Source: Alphaproteobacteria bacterium
GTDB lineage: Bacteria > Pseudomonadota > Alphaproteobacteria > Sphingomonadales > SMXR01
Reading direction: 5' to 3'
DNA length: 10,210 nucleotides
NCBI GenBank assembly: GCA_004356215.1
Contig: SMXR01000091.1
Span: forward strand, 1 to 10,210
In this document: positions 1 to 8,489 of the stretch, in pieces
Layout of the letters: every line of letters starts with the position of its first letter
Numbering within the stretch: the stretch's first letter is position 1
The notes under the pieces: generated by a model
Seen by the model: the letters and a program-made list of their open reading frames with translations, nothing else
The model's database searches: none
Told to the model about the DNA's origin: nothing
Program-made: the position numbers and the translations under genes

Positions 1-903
1 CGGCGTTTGGCCTGTATCCTTTTCCCGATCACTTTGCTTTTGCTTTACGCCACGCTTTTCTTTGGCCCGGAAATAAAGGGCGCGACCCGATGGCTGCATA
101 TTGCTGGTTTTTCTTTGCAACCGGTAGAATTTCTCAAACCCGCGTTTGTGGTTTTCACTGCCTGGATGCTTTCGGAACAGTTCAAAACCCCAGGTTTTCC
201 CGGGCGTAAAATTGCCCTTGGCGGCTTTGCTATTGTCTTGGCCGGTCTCATTTTCCAGCCCGATTTTGGTCAGGCAGTTCTTATTTCCGCGGTCTTTGCG
301 GCACAATTAATTGCCGCCGGACTGCCGCTGTTATGGATCGGCGTGTTTGGCGGTTTGAGCCTTGGCGCGCTTGCGGTCGGCTATTGGCAGGTTCCCCATA
401 TTCAGGCCCGCCTGGATGCGTTCCTGAATCCTGAAAGCGTCGATAGTTACCAGATAGACACAGCCCTGAATGCATTCCGTTCGGGCGGTTGGTTTGGCCT
501 TGGCCCAGGTGAGGGCAGCGTAAAAAAAGTTCTTCCCGATGCCCATTCCGATTTTATTTTTGCCGTTGCCGGCGAAGAATTTGGCGCTTTGGCCTGTCTC
601 GGGATATTATTCCTGTTTACCGTGATTGTTGTTCGTGGTCTGTCGCACCTTTTGGAAGAGGAAGACTCGTTTATTGTCTTGGCGGCAAGCGGACTGATTG
701 TCCTTTTCGGAGCGCAGGCGTTAATCAATATCGGCGTCAACCTTGCGGTTATTCCGGCCAAGGGAATGACCTTGCCGTTTATCAGCTATGGCGGTTCCTC
801 GGTGCTGGCGCTGGCACTTTCCATGGGCATGGTGTTGGCCTTGACCCGGCGCAACCGTTTTTTAAAACCGCATGGCGCGCACGCCAGAAGGGGGAGGGGT
901 TAG
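1..903 (+). CDS. ftsW: Peptidoglycan glycosyltransferase FtsW, 5'-truncated by the window edge
   Basis: FtsW is a multi-pass inner-membrane SEDS protein that polymerises lipid II into glycan strands at the septum, working with FtsI. The reading frame is open from base 1 (Arg-Arg-Leu), so the TTG at 7 is not the true start; roughly the first quarter of the protein lies upstream. Family signatures visible: KGATRW followed by a QPVEFLKP block (usually QPSE..K in SEDS proteins), then the large periplasmic loop with NPESVDSYQ and SDFIFAVAGEEFG, and near the C-terminus PFISYGGSS, the classic FtsW/RodA motif. Several hydrophobic helices alternate with these loops, and the protein ends in a short basic cytoplasmic tail. 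Position directly before murG is typical for FtsW and argues against RodA. The TAG stop abuts the murG ATG, and the Shine-Dalgarno of murG lies inside the last ftsW codons. Confidence 0.96.
   Translation, partial: RRLACILFPITLLLLYATLFFGPEIKGATRWLHIAGFSLQPVEFLKPAFVVFTAWMLSEQFKTPGFPGRKIALGGFAIVLAGLIFQPDFGQAVLISAVFAAQLIAAGLPLLWIGVFGGLSLGALAVGYWQVPHIQARLDAFLNPESVDSYQIDTALNAFRSGGWFGLGPGEGSVKKVLPDAHSDFIFAVAGEEFGALACLGILFLFTVIVVRGLSHLLEEEDSFIVLAASGLIVLFGAQALINIGVNLAVIPAKGMTLPFISYGGSSVLALALSMGMVLALTRRNRFLKPHGAHARRGRG
891..899 (+). promoter_or_regulatory. Ribosome binding site of murG inside the ftsW 3' end
   Basis: GGGGAGGGG contains a GGAGG core about 6 bases before the ATG at 904. It supports the 904 start and means that ribosomes finishing ftsW uncover the murG initiation site. 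Confidence 0.7.
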
Positions 904-2088
904 ATGAAACTTAAACCCCTTACCTTTGCTTTGGCTGCGGGCGGCACCGGCGGACATATGTTCCCGGCCGATGCTCTTTGCAAAGAGTTGCAGCGCCGCG
1001 GCCATAAAGTTATTCTGATTACCGATAGCCGCGGACAGAAATTCACCAACCTCTTTAAAGGCGTGGAAAGCCACCTGATAGAAAGCGGCACGTTTGCCCG
1101 CAATGGCATCATAGGGAAAATTAAAACCCTGGTGGCATTAACCCGGGGGTTCGTGAAAGCCAGCTGGTTATTGATCAAGATCAGCCCCACCGGGGTGGTT
1201 GGCTTTGGCGGCTATCCGGTGGTGCCAACCATGACGGCGGCACGGTTCCTGTCGATCCCCTATTGCCTGCACGAACAGAATGCGGTCCTTGGCCGCGCCA
1301 ATCGCGCCATCGCCGGGGGGGCAAAGGCGATCGCCATTTCGTTTAAAAAAACCAAAAAACTTAAAAAGCGGTTCCTGACCAAAACCTATATCACCGGCAA
1401 TCCGGTGCGCCAGGAAATCGTTGATCTGGGCACCAAGCCCTATCCCGGTATTGGCGCCGATAATGTTATCCGCCTGTTGGTCATGGGAGGTTCACAAGGC
1501 GCCACCATCTTTGCCGATGTCGTACCAGAAGCGCTCGGCATGTTGCCAAAAGCTGTGCGCGATCGATTACAGGTTACCCAGCAATGCCGTGCGGATGATT
1601 TAGAACGTGTTGAAGCGGCCTATAAATCCCACAACATTGCTGCCGAAGTCTTTTCCTTTATTGAGGATGTTCCGGCGCGCCTGCTGTGGGCCCATCTGGT
1701 CATTGGCCGCGCCGGGGCGACAACGTTGTTTGAGCTAACCGCCGCTGGCCGGCCGGCGATTTTGGTGCCGTTACCCAGTGCTCTGGATGATCACCAAAGC
1801 GTCAATGCCGAGGTGTTGGTTTATGCCGGGGCCGCTTGGGTTATCGCGGAAAAAGATTTCACTTCCCCAGAACTTGCCAAGCTGATGCAAAAACTCATGT
1901 TGCAGCCAAAACCCTTAAAAAAAGCTGCTGAAGCCGCGCTTGGCCTTGGCTATCCTGAAGCAACCCAGCGGCTTGCAGACCTGGTTGAAGAAATGGTTTT
2001 CAAAGGCTACGCCAAGGCGCGCGATAAAGAGCAGGAAAATAATTCCCCTCACACAGACCCGACAGAATTTAGGAGGGTCGCCGCATGA
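904..2088 (+). CDS. murG: MurG, UDP-GlcNAc:lipid I N-acetylglucosaminyltransferase
   Basis: MurG transfers GlcNAc from UDP-GlcNAc to lipid I on the cytoplasmic face of the inner membrane, giving lipid II. It is a GT-B fold enzyme. Visible motifs in order: the N-terminal glycine-rich loop [10 protein letters not shown] (residues 13-22), GFGGYPVVP (100-108), [12 protein letters not shown] (123-134), the second glycine loop GGSQGA (195-200), and the UDP-GlcNAc-binding [11 protein letters not shown] (268-278) plus [10 protein letters not shown] (294-303). At 394 residues it is longer than the E. coli enzyme (about 355). The surplus is mostly a hydrophilic, charged C-terminal tail after about residue 368, with no motif I recognise. 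The ATG follows the ftsW stop directly and has a good GGAGG. Its stop overlaps murC by 4 bases (ATGA). Confidence 0.97.
   Translation: MKLKPLTFALAAGGTGGHMFPADALCKELQRRGHKVILITDSRGQKFTNLFKGVESHLIESGTFARNGIIGKIKTLVALTRGFVKASWLLIKISPTGVVGFGGYPVVPTMTAARFLSIPYCLHEQNAVLGRANRAIAGGAKAIAISFKKTKKLKKRFLTKTYITGNPVRQEIVDLGTKPYPGIGADNVIRLLVMGGSQGATIFADVVPEALGMLPKAVRDRLQVTQQCRADDLERVEAAYKSHNIAAEVFSFIEDVPARLLWAHLVIGRAGATTLFELTAAGRPAILVPLPSALDDHQSVNAEVLVYAGAAWVIAEKDFTSPELAKLMQKLMLQPKPLKKAAEAALGLGYPEATQRLADLVEEMVFKGYAKARDKEQENNSPHTDPTEFRRVAA
2071..2077 (+). promoter_or_regulatory. Strong ribosome binding site of murC
   Basis: AGGAGGG lies 7 bases before the ATG at 2085, inside the last murG codons. It fixes the murC start and, with the ATGA overlap, suggests coupled but efficient translation. 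Confidence 0.75.
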
Positions 2089-3503
2089 GACAGGTTCCCT
2101 TCGATATTGGCACCGTACATTTCACCGGCATCGGCGGCATCGGCATGTCCGGCATTGCCGAAGTAATGCACAACATGGGCTATAAAGTCCAGGGCAGCGA
2201 CCTTTCGGAAAATGCCAACGTCACGCGCCTTAAAAAAATGGGTATTCCGGTGACCATCGGCCACAGCCCGGAAAACCTGGAAAACGCCAATACGCTGGTG
2301 GTTTCCTCGGCCATCAAAGACACCAACCCGGAAATCATTACCGCTACCGAGAAAATGATTCCGATCGTTCCCCGGGCGGAAATGCTGGCGGAATTGATGC
2401 GCCTCAAATGGTGTGTCTCGGTGGCGGGTACTCACGGCAAAACCACGACAACATCGATGATTGCAGCGGTTTTGGATGCTGGCGGTTTCGACCCTACCGT
2501 AATCAATGGTGGCATTATCAACGCCTATGGCACCAATGCGCGCATTGGCAAAGGCGACTGGATGGTGGTTGAGGCCGATGAAAGCGATGGCACTTTTGTA
2601 AGGTTGCCGGCGACGGTGGCGATTGTCACCAACATCGACCCTGAACATCTTGATTATTACGGCACCTTTGAAAAAGAAAAAGAAGCCTTCCTGACTTTCA
2701 TTGAAAAAGTCCCGTTTTACGGAGTGGCAATTTTATGTTTCGACCATCCGGAAGTTCGGGCGCTGATCCCCGAAGCCTCTAATCGCAAAATAATTACCTA
2801 TGGCTTTTCCCCCGAGGCTGATGTTCGCATTGAAAACATGGCCAGCAACAAAAATGGCCAGGTTAGCTTTGATGTTTCCTGCACCGCGCGGTTGCGGTGC
2901 GGTATCCAGGCCTTCAAGGGCATTACCCTGAATATGCCCGGCCGCCATAATGTCCTGAATGCCACAGCCGCGATCGCGGCGGGGCTTGAATTGGGGATCA
3001 ATGAAGCGGCCATTCGTGACGCGTTTGCCAACTTTTCCGGGGTTAAACGGCGCTTTACCCAAGTGGGTGAGGTCGGCGGCGTTACCATTATTGATGATTA
3101 TGCCCACCACCCGGTGGAAATTACTGCGGTCCTGGAAGCGGCCCGTGACATGGCAAAAGGCAAGGTCATTGCCGTGGTTCAACCGCATCGTTATACCCGG
3201 CTGGAAAATCTTTTTGAAGAATTTAGCGCTGCCTTCAATGATGCCGATGAAGTGGTGGTGGCCCCGGTTTATGATGCCGGCGAGGCCCCGATTGAAGGGA
3301 TCAATCACAAAACCTTTGCCGCGGCGATAAAGTTGCGTGGGCACAAGGGCGTCCACACGATTGAGGGCGAGGGCGACCTGGCGGCCATGATTTCCAAAAT
3401 TTCCGCTAAAGGCGACATGGTGATTTTCCTTGGCGCTGGCAGCATAACCACCTGGGCATACTCCCTGCCAGCGGCCCTTGAAAAGATCGGAGATGGGTCA
3501 TGA
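2085..3503 (+). CDS. murC: MurC, UDP-N-acetylmuramate--L-alanine ligase
   Basis: MurC is the cytoplasmic ATP-dependent Mur ligase that attaches L-alanine, the first stem-peptide residue, to UDP-MurNAc. The 472-residue length is normal. Three Mur-ligase domains are visible. The N-terminal Rossmann-like UDP-binding domain has [12 protein letters not shown] (about 15-26) and GSD. The central ATPase domain has the P-loop GTHGKTTT (115-122), EADESDGTF (163-171) and [11 protein letters not shown] (183-193). The C-terminal domain has PGRHNVLNA (285-293), DDYAHHP (337-343) and the QPHRYTR signature (366-372). The GIGGIGMSG start and HHP/PHRYTR set separate MurC from MurD, MurE and MurF; Mpl would be the main alternative, but the dcw location favours MurC. 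The start overlaps the murG stop as ATGA, and the murC stop overlaps the murB ATG in the same way. Confidence 0.97.
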   Translation: MRQVPFDIGTVHFTGIGGIGMSGIAEVMHNMGYKVQGSDLSENANVTRLKKMGIPVTIGHSPENLENANTLVVSSAIKDTNPEIITATEKMIPIVPRAEMLAELMRLKWCVSVAGTHGKTTTTSMIAAVLDAGGFDPTVINGGIINAYGTNARIGKGDWMVVEADESDGTFVRLPATVAIVTNIDPEHLDYYGTFEKEKEAFLTFIEKVPFYGVAILCFDHPEVRALIPEASNRKIITYGFSPEADVRIENMASNKNGQVSFDVSCTARLRCGIQAFKGITLNMPGRHNVLNATAAIAAGLELGINEAAIRDAFANFSGVKRRFTQVGEVGGVTIIDDYAHHPVEITAVLEAARDMAKGKVIAVVQPHRYTRLENLFEEFSAAFNDADEVVVAPVYDAGEAPIEGINHKTFAAAIKLRGHKGVHTIEGEGDLAAMISKISAKGDMVIFLGAGSITTWAYSLPAALEKIGDGS

Positions 3504-4411
3504 TGCTTGCCCACGACATGACCCTTCTGAAAACCCTGCCGCCGGTAAAAGGGGACTATTTTGAAAATGCCCCGCTGGCGAATTTGATCTGGTTTCGCAC
3601 CGGCGGTCCGGCCGAAGTATTGTTCCGCCCAACGGGGGACAACGACCTGAAAACCTTCTTCGAAGCCCTCGCGCCTGAGGTGCCGGTCACCGTTATCGGC
3701 GTCGGCTCAAATTTGCTGGTTCGCGACGGCGGCGTGCGTGGCGTCGTGATAAAACTTGGAAAACCCTTTGGCAACATCACCATAGACGGTGATCTTGTCA
3801 CCGCCGGGGCTGGCGCGACCGATGTGGCTGTTGCCCATAGCGCCCAGGGGGCCTCGCTTTCAGGCCTTGAATTCCTGAGGGGCGTTCCCGGGACAATCGG
3901 GGGCGCTTTACGGATGAATGCAGGCGCTTACGGGGCCGAAGTTGCCGATGTTTTCGTCGCGGCAACCGCGATTGACCGGACCGGTGTTACCCACACCCTT
4001 GGGCCCGACGAAATGGGATTTTCGTACCGCCAAACCAATGTGCCGCCAGACTGGATTTTTCTCTCCGGAACATTCCGGGCAATCCCAGGTGATAAAAAAA
4101 CCATCCAGGAAAAAATGGATGAAATTCAAGCGGCCCGCGAAGCAACCCAGCCGATGCGGGTCAAGACCGGTGGCAGCACCTTCAAAAACCCCGACGGGGA
4201 AAAAGCCTGGAAGCTGATAGAGGATGCCGGCTGCCGGGGCTTAAAAATTGGCGCCGCCAAGGTTTCGGAAAAGCATTGCAACTTTTTGATCAATACCGGC
4301 GAAGCCAGCGCCAAAAACCTGGAAGATCTTGGCGAGGCGGTGCGCCGCACCGTGCTGAAAAAATCAGGGGTTTCGCTTAAATGGGAAATCGAGCGGATAG
4401 GGGATGCGTAG
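3500..4411 (+). CDS. murB: MurB, UDP-N-acetylenolpyruvoylglucosamine reductase
   Basis: MurB is the FAD enzyme that uses NADPH to reduce the enolpyruvyl group made by MurA, giving UDP-MurNAc, the MurC substrate. FAD-binding signatures: RTGGPAEV (33-40), [12 protein letters not shown] (67-78) and [24 protein letters not shown] (122-145, with the usual PGTIGGA core). The C-terminal domain carries Tyr-Arg at 176-177, the catalytic Ser in GGSTFKNP (Ser226), KVSEKHCNF (254-262) and a terminal WEIERIG with the likely catalytic Glu296. The 303-residue size and the compact C-terminal domain fit the shorter Bacillus/Staphylococcus-like (type II) form rather than the longer E. coli type; that subtype call is an inference. 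The ATG at 3500 overlaps the murC stop. In-frame ATG codons at 3503 and 3518 are possible alternatives, since no strong Shine-Dalgarno separates them. Confidence 0.96.
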   Translation: MMLAHDMTLLKTLPPVKGDYFENAPLANLIWFRTGGPAEVLFRPTGDNDLKTFFEALAPEVPVTVIGVGSNLLVRDGGVRGVVIKLGKPFGNITIDGDLVTAGAGATDVAVAHSAQGASLSGLEFLRGVPGTIGGALRMNAGAYGAEVADVFVAATAIDRTGVTHTLGPDEMGFSYRQTNVPPDWIFLSGTFRAIPGDKKTIQEKMDEIQAAREATQPMRVKTGGSTFKNPDGEKAWKLIEDAGCRGLKIGAAKVSEKHCNFLINTGEASAKNLEDLGEAVRRTVLKKSGVSLKWEIERIGDA

Positions 4412-5320
4412 GTGGTAATCAGATCACATAAAAGCCGTATCGGCCTGGCCAGCCAGCGAAGTTTTTCATTTGCCCGACCCGCGCCCCAGGCCCCGCCCCA
4501 AGTAATCCGCCGGCGCCATCGCCGCGGCCGCATTCGCATTATCATGAAACAAAGCGCGCTATTTATCGTGTTGGCATTGATCCCGGTCTCAGGCTGGGCC
4601 TGGTACCAGGGACACATAGCTTCCGGATGGGAAGGCGCCAAAGCCAAGATGGTTGCCCTGTCTCTGGATGCCGGGTTTGAGCTGGAGCGGGTGCGCGCCA
4701 CCGGCCAGGTCCGCACCTCCGATGAAGCGATTCTGGAAGCCCTTGGCACCCGGGCCGGGGATGCTTTGTTCGCGATGGACATGACCACCCTAAGCGGGCG
4801 CATCGAAACCTTGCCGTGGGTAAGCAAGGCCTCGGTAACCCGCGAATTGCCTAACACCCTGCAAGTCTGGATCGAGGAACGCAAACCCTTCGTGCGGTGG
4901 CAAATGGAGGGCAAGTTAATGGTAGTGGATGAAGCAGGCCGCAAAATAATCGGGGCCGATGTCAGTGATTTTTCCAATCTTCCTTTTGTGGTTGGCCCGG
5001 GTGCCCCCGAAGCCGCCCGGGACCTGTTCGACCTTTTAGGGAGCCATGAAACACTGGCCCGGCGGGTGGTTTCAGCGATCAGGGTTGGCCAGCGGCGCTG
5101 GGACCTGGAATTTGACAACGGCAAGCGGCTGAAATTACCCGAGCCTGGACCGAACTATGGCCCGGCTGAGGCCTGGCAGGCTTTTATCAAGGTGGAAAAG
5201 GAACGGGGGGTCATGAATTTGATGGTGGCTACTTTTGATCTCAGGCTTTCTGACCGGGTGGTTTTGAAACTGACGCCCGAGGGTAAAAAGATTTTTGCAA
5301 ATAAAGACCAAAAAACATGA
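4412..5320 (+). CDS. ftsQ: Cell division protein FtsQ
   Basis: FtsQ is a bitopic inner-membrane divisome protein that links early components to FtsL, FtsB, FtsW and FtsI. A 302-residue protein is predicted from a GTG that abuts the murB TAG and has an AGGGG about 9 bases upstream. Layout: a basic cytoplasmic tail (about 1-46, with Arg-rich RRRHRRGR), one transmembrane helix (about 47-65), then a POTRA domain (about 89-158) with the pattern FELERVRATGQ ... ALFAMD ... LPWVSKASVTRELPNTL ... ERKPF, followed by the beta domain (VVDEAGRKI onward). These are diagnostic FtsQ/DivIB patterns. An ATG at codon 45 would delete the basic tail and lacks an upstream ribosome site, so I prefer GTG. The gene usually preceding ftsQ in this class, ddl, is absent. 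Confidence 0.93.
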   Translation: MVIRSHKSRIGLASQRSFSFARPAPQAPPQVIRRRHRRGRIRIIMKQSALFIVLALIPVSGWAWYQGHIASGWEGAKAKMVALSLDAGFELERVRATGQVRTSDEAILEALGTRAGDALFAMDMTTLSGRIETLPWVSKASVTRELPNTLQVWIEERKPFVRWQMEGKLMVVDEAGRKIIGADVSDFSNLPFVVGPGAPEAARDLFDLLGSHETLARRVVSAIRVGQRRWDLEFDNGKRLKLPEPGPNYGPAEAWQAFIKVEKERGVMNLMVATFDLRLSDRVVLKLTPEGKKIFANKDQKT

Positions 5321-5351
5321 GTGAAACCGAATATGAGGCTGGACAATTAAT

Positions 5352-6626
5352 ATGGCGTTGAAAGACACCAATGGAAAACCCCTGAACGGCGGCCGTTTAG
5401 TCGCCGCCCTTGATGTTGGTACCTCCAAGGTGGCGTGCCTGATCGGGCGGGTTGATGATCATGGCGGGCTGGTGGTCAAGGGCATGGGTCATCGGGTTTC
5501 CCGGGGCGTCCGGGGCGGTGTAATTCTTGATATGGACCAGGCCTCTTCAGCCATCTGTGCCGCGCTTGATCAGGCCGAGCAGGTAGCCGGCCAAACCATT
5601 GAAGATGTCATAGTCAACCTGTCTGCCGGGTCACCGCGCTCGTATATCCTGGATGCTACGGTTCCCTTGAATGGCAGCGGCGTCCAGCAAAGCCATATCG
5701 ACCTGGCGTTGGGCAAGGTGTCCGAGCGCATTGACCTGGGCAAAAAAACTTTGGTTCATATCTTCCCCGCCTGTTATTCCCTTGATGGCACTTTGGGAGT
5801 TAACGAACCGCTTGGCATGTTTGGTGAAAACCTGTCGGTCACGCTGCACGCGGTTGTGGCCTCTTCCGGGCCATTACGCAATCTGGAAACCTGTATCCAA
5901 CGCGCCCACCTTGAGGTCTCCAGGGTTGTCCTTTCCCCGTATGCCTCAGGTTTGGCGACGCTGGTTGAAGATGAAAAAGAATTGGGTGCGGCCTGCATTG
6001 ATATGGGCGGGGGTACCACCACGCTTTCCTTATTTGTCAGGGGCCGCATGGTCCATGCCGAGGTTCTGCCAATGGGTGGAGATGAAATCACCCAATCCAT
6101 AGCGGCTGGGCTGTTGACCCCGATCAATCAGGCCGAGCGCCTGAAGATTTTAAACGGATGTGCCTTTTACACAAAATCGGACGAAGCCGAATTTATTGAA
6201 ATTCCAAAACTTGGAAATGCCGAGGAAGGCGAACGGACGCTTATTCCCCGCTCTGTCCTGACCAGGGCGATTGAACCGCATATGCAAAATCTTTTTGGAA
6301 CCATAGCACGCCGCTTCAAGGCCTGCGGGTTTGAAGGATCTAAAGCAAACCGTGTGGTTTTGACCGGCGGCGCCAGCCAGCTGACCGGGGTCAGAGCCTA
6401 CGCTGAAAATGTATTGGGTAAAGAGGTTAGATTAGGCCGGCCGATTGACGTCAACGGCCTGCCGGAAGCGGCGCGGGCGGCTTCGTTCGCAACTTTGGTG
6501 GGGCTTTTGAAATATGTAATCCAGGCCCCTCTGGAGGTTGGTGAAGCGCGAATTCCCAGGTTTTCTCAAACCGGAGAGGTTGGAAAATGGTCGCGCTTGT
6601 CGCACTGGCTGAGAGAGAATTTTTAA
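5352..6626 (+). CDS. ftsA: Cell division protein FtsA, actin-like FtsZ tether
   Basis: FtsA is an actin-like ATPase that anchors FtsZ filaments to the inner membrane and recruits later divisome proteins. The 424-residue product shows phosphate-1 motif DVGTSKV (21-27), the FtsA-specific 1C (SHS2) domain in place of actin subdomain 1B (about 85-165), phosphate-2 motif IDMGGGTT (216-223) and adenosine motif LTGGAS (337-342). Its last 14 residues, GKWSRLSHWLRENF, form the amphipathic membrane-targeting helix and closely resemble the E. coli FtsA tail. The ATG lies 31 bases after the ftsQ stop; a GAGG at 5335-5338 is about 13 bases upstream, so the ribosome site is weakly placed. A 14-codon frame starting at the ftsQ stop (5317) overlaps this start and could influence initiation. 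Confidence 0.97.
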   Translation: MALKDTNGKPLNGGRLVAALDVGTSKVACLIGRVDDHGGLVVKGMGHRVSRGVRGGVILDMDQASSAICAALDQAEQVAGQTIEDVIVNLSAGSPRSYILDATVPLNGSGVQQSHIDLALGKVSERIDLGKKTLVHIFPACYSLDGTLGVNEPLGMFGENLSVTLHAVVASSGPLRNLETCIQRAHLEVSRVVLSPYASGLATLVEDEKELGAACIDMGGGTTTLSLFVRGRMVHAEVLPMGGDEITQSIAAGLLTPINQAERLKILNGCAFYTKSDEAEFIEIPKLGNAEEGERTLIPRSVLTRAIEPHMQNLFGTIARRFKACGFEGSKANRVVLTGGASQLTGVRAYAENVLGKEVRLGRPIDVNGLPEAARAASFATLVGLLKYVIQAPLEVGEARIPRFSQTGEVGKWSRLSHWLRENF

Positions 6627-6629
6627 CAA

Positions 6630-6644
6630 TTAAACGAGATTTAA
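6630..6644 (+). promoter_or_regulatory. Predicted CtrA-binding box upstream of ftsZ
   Basis: The sequence reads TTAA, then seven bases (ACGAGAT), then TTAA, an exact match to the full CtrA consensus TTAA-N7-TTAA of Alphaproteobacteria. It lies in the 58-base ftsA-ftsZ gap, 40 bases before the ftsZ ATG. Two further isolated TTAA tetramers flank it (6623-6626 and 6665-6668). In Caulobacter the master cell-cycle regulator CtrA represses ftsZ, so the same wiring is plausible here. I could not identify convincing -35 and -10 elements around it. Confidence 0.6.
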
Positions 6645-6673
6645 ATACGTGAAACACTAAACGATTAACAAAA

Positions 6674-6679
6674 GGGAGG
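6674..6679 (+). promoter_or_regulatory. Ribosome binding site of ftsZ
   Basis: GGGAGG lies 5 bases before the ATG at 6685, a strong Shine-Dalgarno consistent with the high expression expected of FtsZ. Confidence 0.75.
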
Positions 6680-6684
6680 CGAAT

Positions 6685-8451
6685 ATGGCCATCGAATTTA
6701 CATCACTGGAGTTAACTGAACTGAAACCAAAAGTTGCGGTTATCGGCATCGGCGGCGCCGGCGGAAATGCCGTTAATAATATGGTGGAATCGGAAATCAA
6801 GGGGATTGATTTCATTGCCGCCAATACCGATGCCCAAGCCTTGGCGCAATCCCGGGCGAAGCTGAAAATCCAGCTCGGGGTTGAAGTCACCGAAGGTTTA
6901 GGGGCCGGGTCTCACCCGGATGTCGGGCGCGCGGCGGCCGAAGAAGCGATTGACCAGATCGAAGACGCCCTGACCGGGTGCCACATGGTTTTTATCACCG
7001 CAGGTATGGGCGGCGGTACCGGCACCGGCGCTGCCCCGGTGATCGCCAAAGCCGCCAAGGCCAAGGGTATTTTGACAATCGGGGTAGTCACCAAACCATT
7101 TGAATTTGAGGGCAACAGGCGCATGAAGCTGGCCGAAGATGGAATTTACGAATTGCAGCCCTTTGTTGACACGTTGGTTGTGGTTCCAAACCAAAACCTG
7201 TTTCGGGTCGCCAATAAACAAACCACGTTTGCCGAAGCTTTTGCGATGGCTGACGATGTTCTTTGTTCGGGCGTCAGCGGCATCACCGATTTGATGATGC
7301 AGCCGGGATTGATCAACCTGGATTTTGCCGACATAAAAACCATCATGCAAAACATGGGCACCGCCATGCTCGGCACCGGCGAAGCCACCGGGGAAAACCG
7401 GGCACTGGATGCCGCTGAAACTGCAATTTCCAATCCGCTTTTGGAAGAAATGTCCCTGGCCAGCGCCAAGGGGGTTATTATTAACATTACCGGCGGCCCT
7501 GACCTGACGTTGTTTGAAGTGGACGAAGCGGCCAATCATATCCGCAAGGAAGTGGATGAAAATGCCAATATCATTGTTGGCTCGGCATTCCGTGACGACC
7601 TGAAAGGCAAAATGCGTGTTTCTATTGTTGCCACCGGGGTAACCTATCTGAAAAAATCGCAAACCAAACCCGCCTTTGAAACGATGGAAGGGGATGAGGA
7701 AAGCACCAATCTGCATTTTGAAGTTGGTGTAAAGGGTACTGATGAGGCAGAAATAGCCGCAAAACCCGCAAAACCCGCAGAAGCTGTTGTGGAAATCCCG
7801 CAACAACCCATCACTGAATTAGAAGAAGAAAACGCTGCCCCCGAGGAAGATATGGCCGGCGAATATCAACCCGAGCCGGTCGGGATTGTCGATGATTTCA
7901 TCATGCCCGAGGCGGCCGATGTAAAAGACATTGATATACCTGAAGGGGAAGCCGATCCGGCCGCTGAAGATGATTTTATCAACACCCCAAATGAAGGCGA
8001 GTTTGCTAACCACGGCTATGCCATGACGGAAATGCATGCCGAGGACGATGATCAGTTTGAGGAAGCTGGCGGCCGCAATCTTTTCCAGGAAAGCCTGGAG
8101 TTTGTTGCCGATGAAGAAGACCCGCCCCTGATGGCAGAAAACCAACCAACCGAGCAAAAGAAAAGTCTTTTTGGCCGTATGACAGCCAGCCTTAAAGAGG
8201 TGTTCAGGGCGGCTGAAGATCACGGGGCAGAGGTCCACGCCGAACCTTCCATGACCGATTATTCAGCCAAGCCCGATGAAGAAGATATCGATAATATCCT
8301 GAACATTGATACGGGAATGGAAGGATTGGAAGAAGACCCGGCTGAAGATCCTGAGGCAGATAACGCAGATCGCAATGAACCAGAAATTGAAACCCGGGAA
8401 GAGGATGAAGATCAGTTGTCAATTCCGTCATTCTTGAGGAAACAGGCCTGA
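6685..8451 (+). CDS. ftsZ: Cell division protein FtsZ with long acidic C-terminal linker
   Basis: FtsZ is the tubulin-like GTPase that polymerises into the cytokinetic ring. The globular core (about 15-323) has the nucleotide loop [13 protein letters not shown] (21-33), NTDAQAL (48-54), the tubulin/FtsZ signature [10 protein letters not shown] (109-118), FEGNRR (141-146) and the T7 loop NLDFADI (211-217), which supplies the catalytic Asp to the next subunit. The product is 588 residues, against 383 in E. coli and 508 in Caulobacter. The excess is a disordered, Glu/Asp-rich linker of about 250 residues (about 325-577). Inside it is a basic/hydrophobic island, [13 protein letters not shown] (495-507). 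The last 11 residues, [11 protein letters not shown], are the conserved peptide that binds FtsA and other partners. Strong ribosome site and CtrA-type box upstream. It is the last gene on this strand before a convergent xre gene; lpxC, the common next gene in this class, is absent. Confidence 0.98.
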   Translation: MAIEFTSLELTELKPKVAVIGIGGAGGNAVNNMVESEIKGIDFIAANTDAQALAQSRAKLKIQLGVEVTEGLGAGSHPDVGRAAAEEAIDQIEDALTGCHMVFITAGMGGGTGTGAAPVIAKAAKAKGILTIGVVTKPFEFEGNRRMKLAEDGIYELQPFVDTLVVVPNQNLFRVANKQTTFAEAFAMADDVLCSGVSGITDLMMQPGLINLDFADIKTIMQNMGTAMLGTGEATGENRALDAAETAISNPLLEEMSLASAKGVIINITGGPDLTLFEVDEAANHIRKEVDENANIIVGSAFRDDLKGKMRVSIVATGVTYLKKSQTKPAFETMEGDEESTNLHFEVGVKGTDEAEIAAKPAKPAEAVVEIPQQPITELEEENAAPEEDMAGEYQPEPVGIVDDFIMPEAADVKDIDIPEGEADPAAEDDFINTPNEGEFANHGYAMTEMHAEDDDQFEEAGGRNLFQESLEFVADEEDPPLMAENQPTEQKKSLFGRMTASLKEVFRAAEDHGAEVHAEPSMTDYSAKPDEEDIDNILNIDTGMEGLEEDPAEDPEADNADRNEPEIETREEDEDQLSIPSFLRKQA

Positions 8452-8456
8452 TCAAA

Positions 8457-8477
8457 CCCGGGAAATTTCTTCCCTGG
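8457..8477. terminator. Hairpin between convergent ftsZ and xre
   Basis: GGGAA (8460-8464) and TTCCC (8470-8474) form a stem around a 5-base loop, extended by two outer C-G pairs (8457-8458 with 8476-8477) after one mismatch. It fills the 38-base gap between two convergent stop codons, where a shared terminator is expected. Neither strand has a U-run after the stem, so it is not a classical intrinsic terminator; a role in blocking read-through or protecting 3' ends is inferred. Confidence 0.35.
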
Positions 8478-8489
8478 CGGCCCTAACGG

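Noticed and set aside
7..9. TTG at 7 as an ftsW start codon
   Set aside because: The frame is open to base 1 and conserved FtsW sequence is already under way, so this is an internal Leu of a truncated gene.
2733..3356. Open frame on the minus strand opposite murC
   Set aside because: Shadow of the MurC C-terminal domains with no independent start signal or motif.
4126..5124. Long open frame (332 codons) on the minus strand opposite murB and ftsQ
   Set aside because: It is antisense to two clearly conserved genes, rich in Arg and Ser as expected of a shadow frame, and shows no recognisable domain.
7758..7779. 9-base tandem duplication in the ftsZ linker
   Set aside because: It encodes two AKP units in a low-complexity linker; simple slippage in disordered coding sequence is enough to explain it.
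6898..7806. Open frame of 302 codons on the minus strand opposite ftsZ
   Set aside because: It is complementary to the strongly conserved FtsZ GTPase core, and its Gly/Phe/His-rich composition reflects that; no family resemblance.
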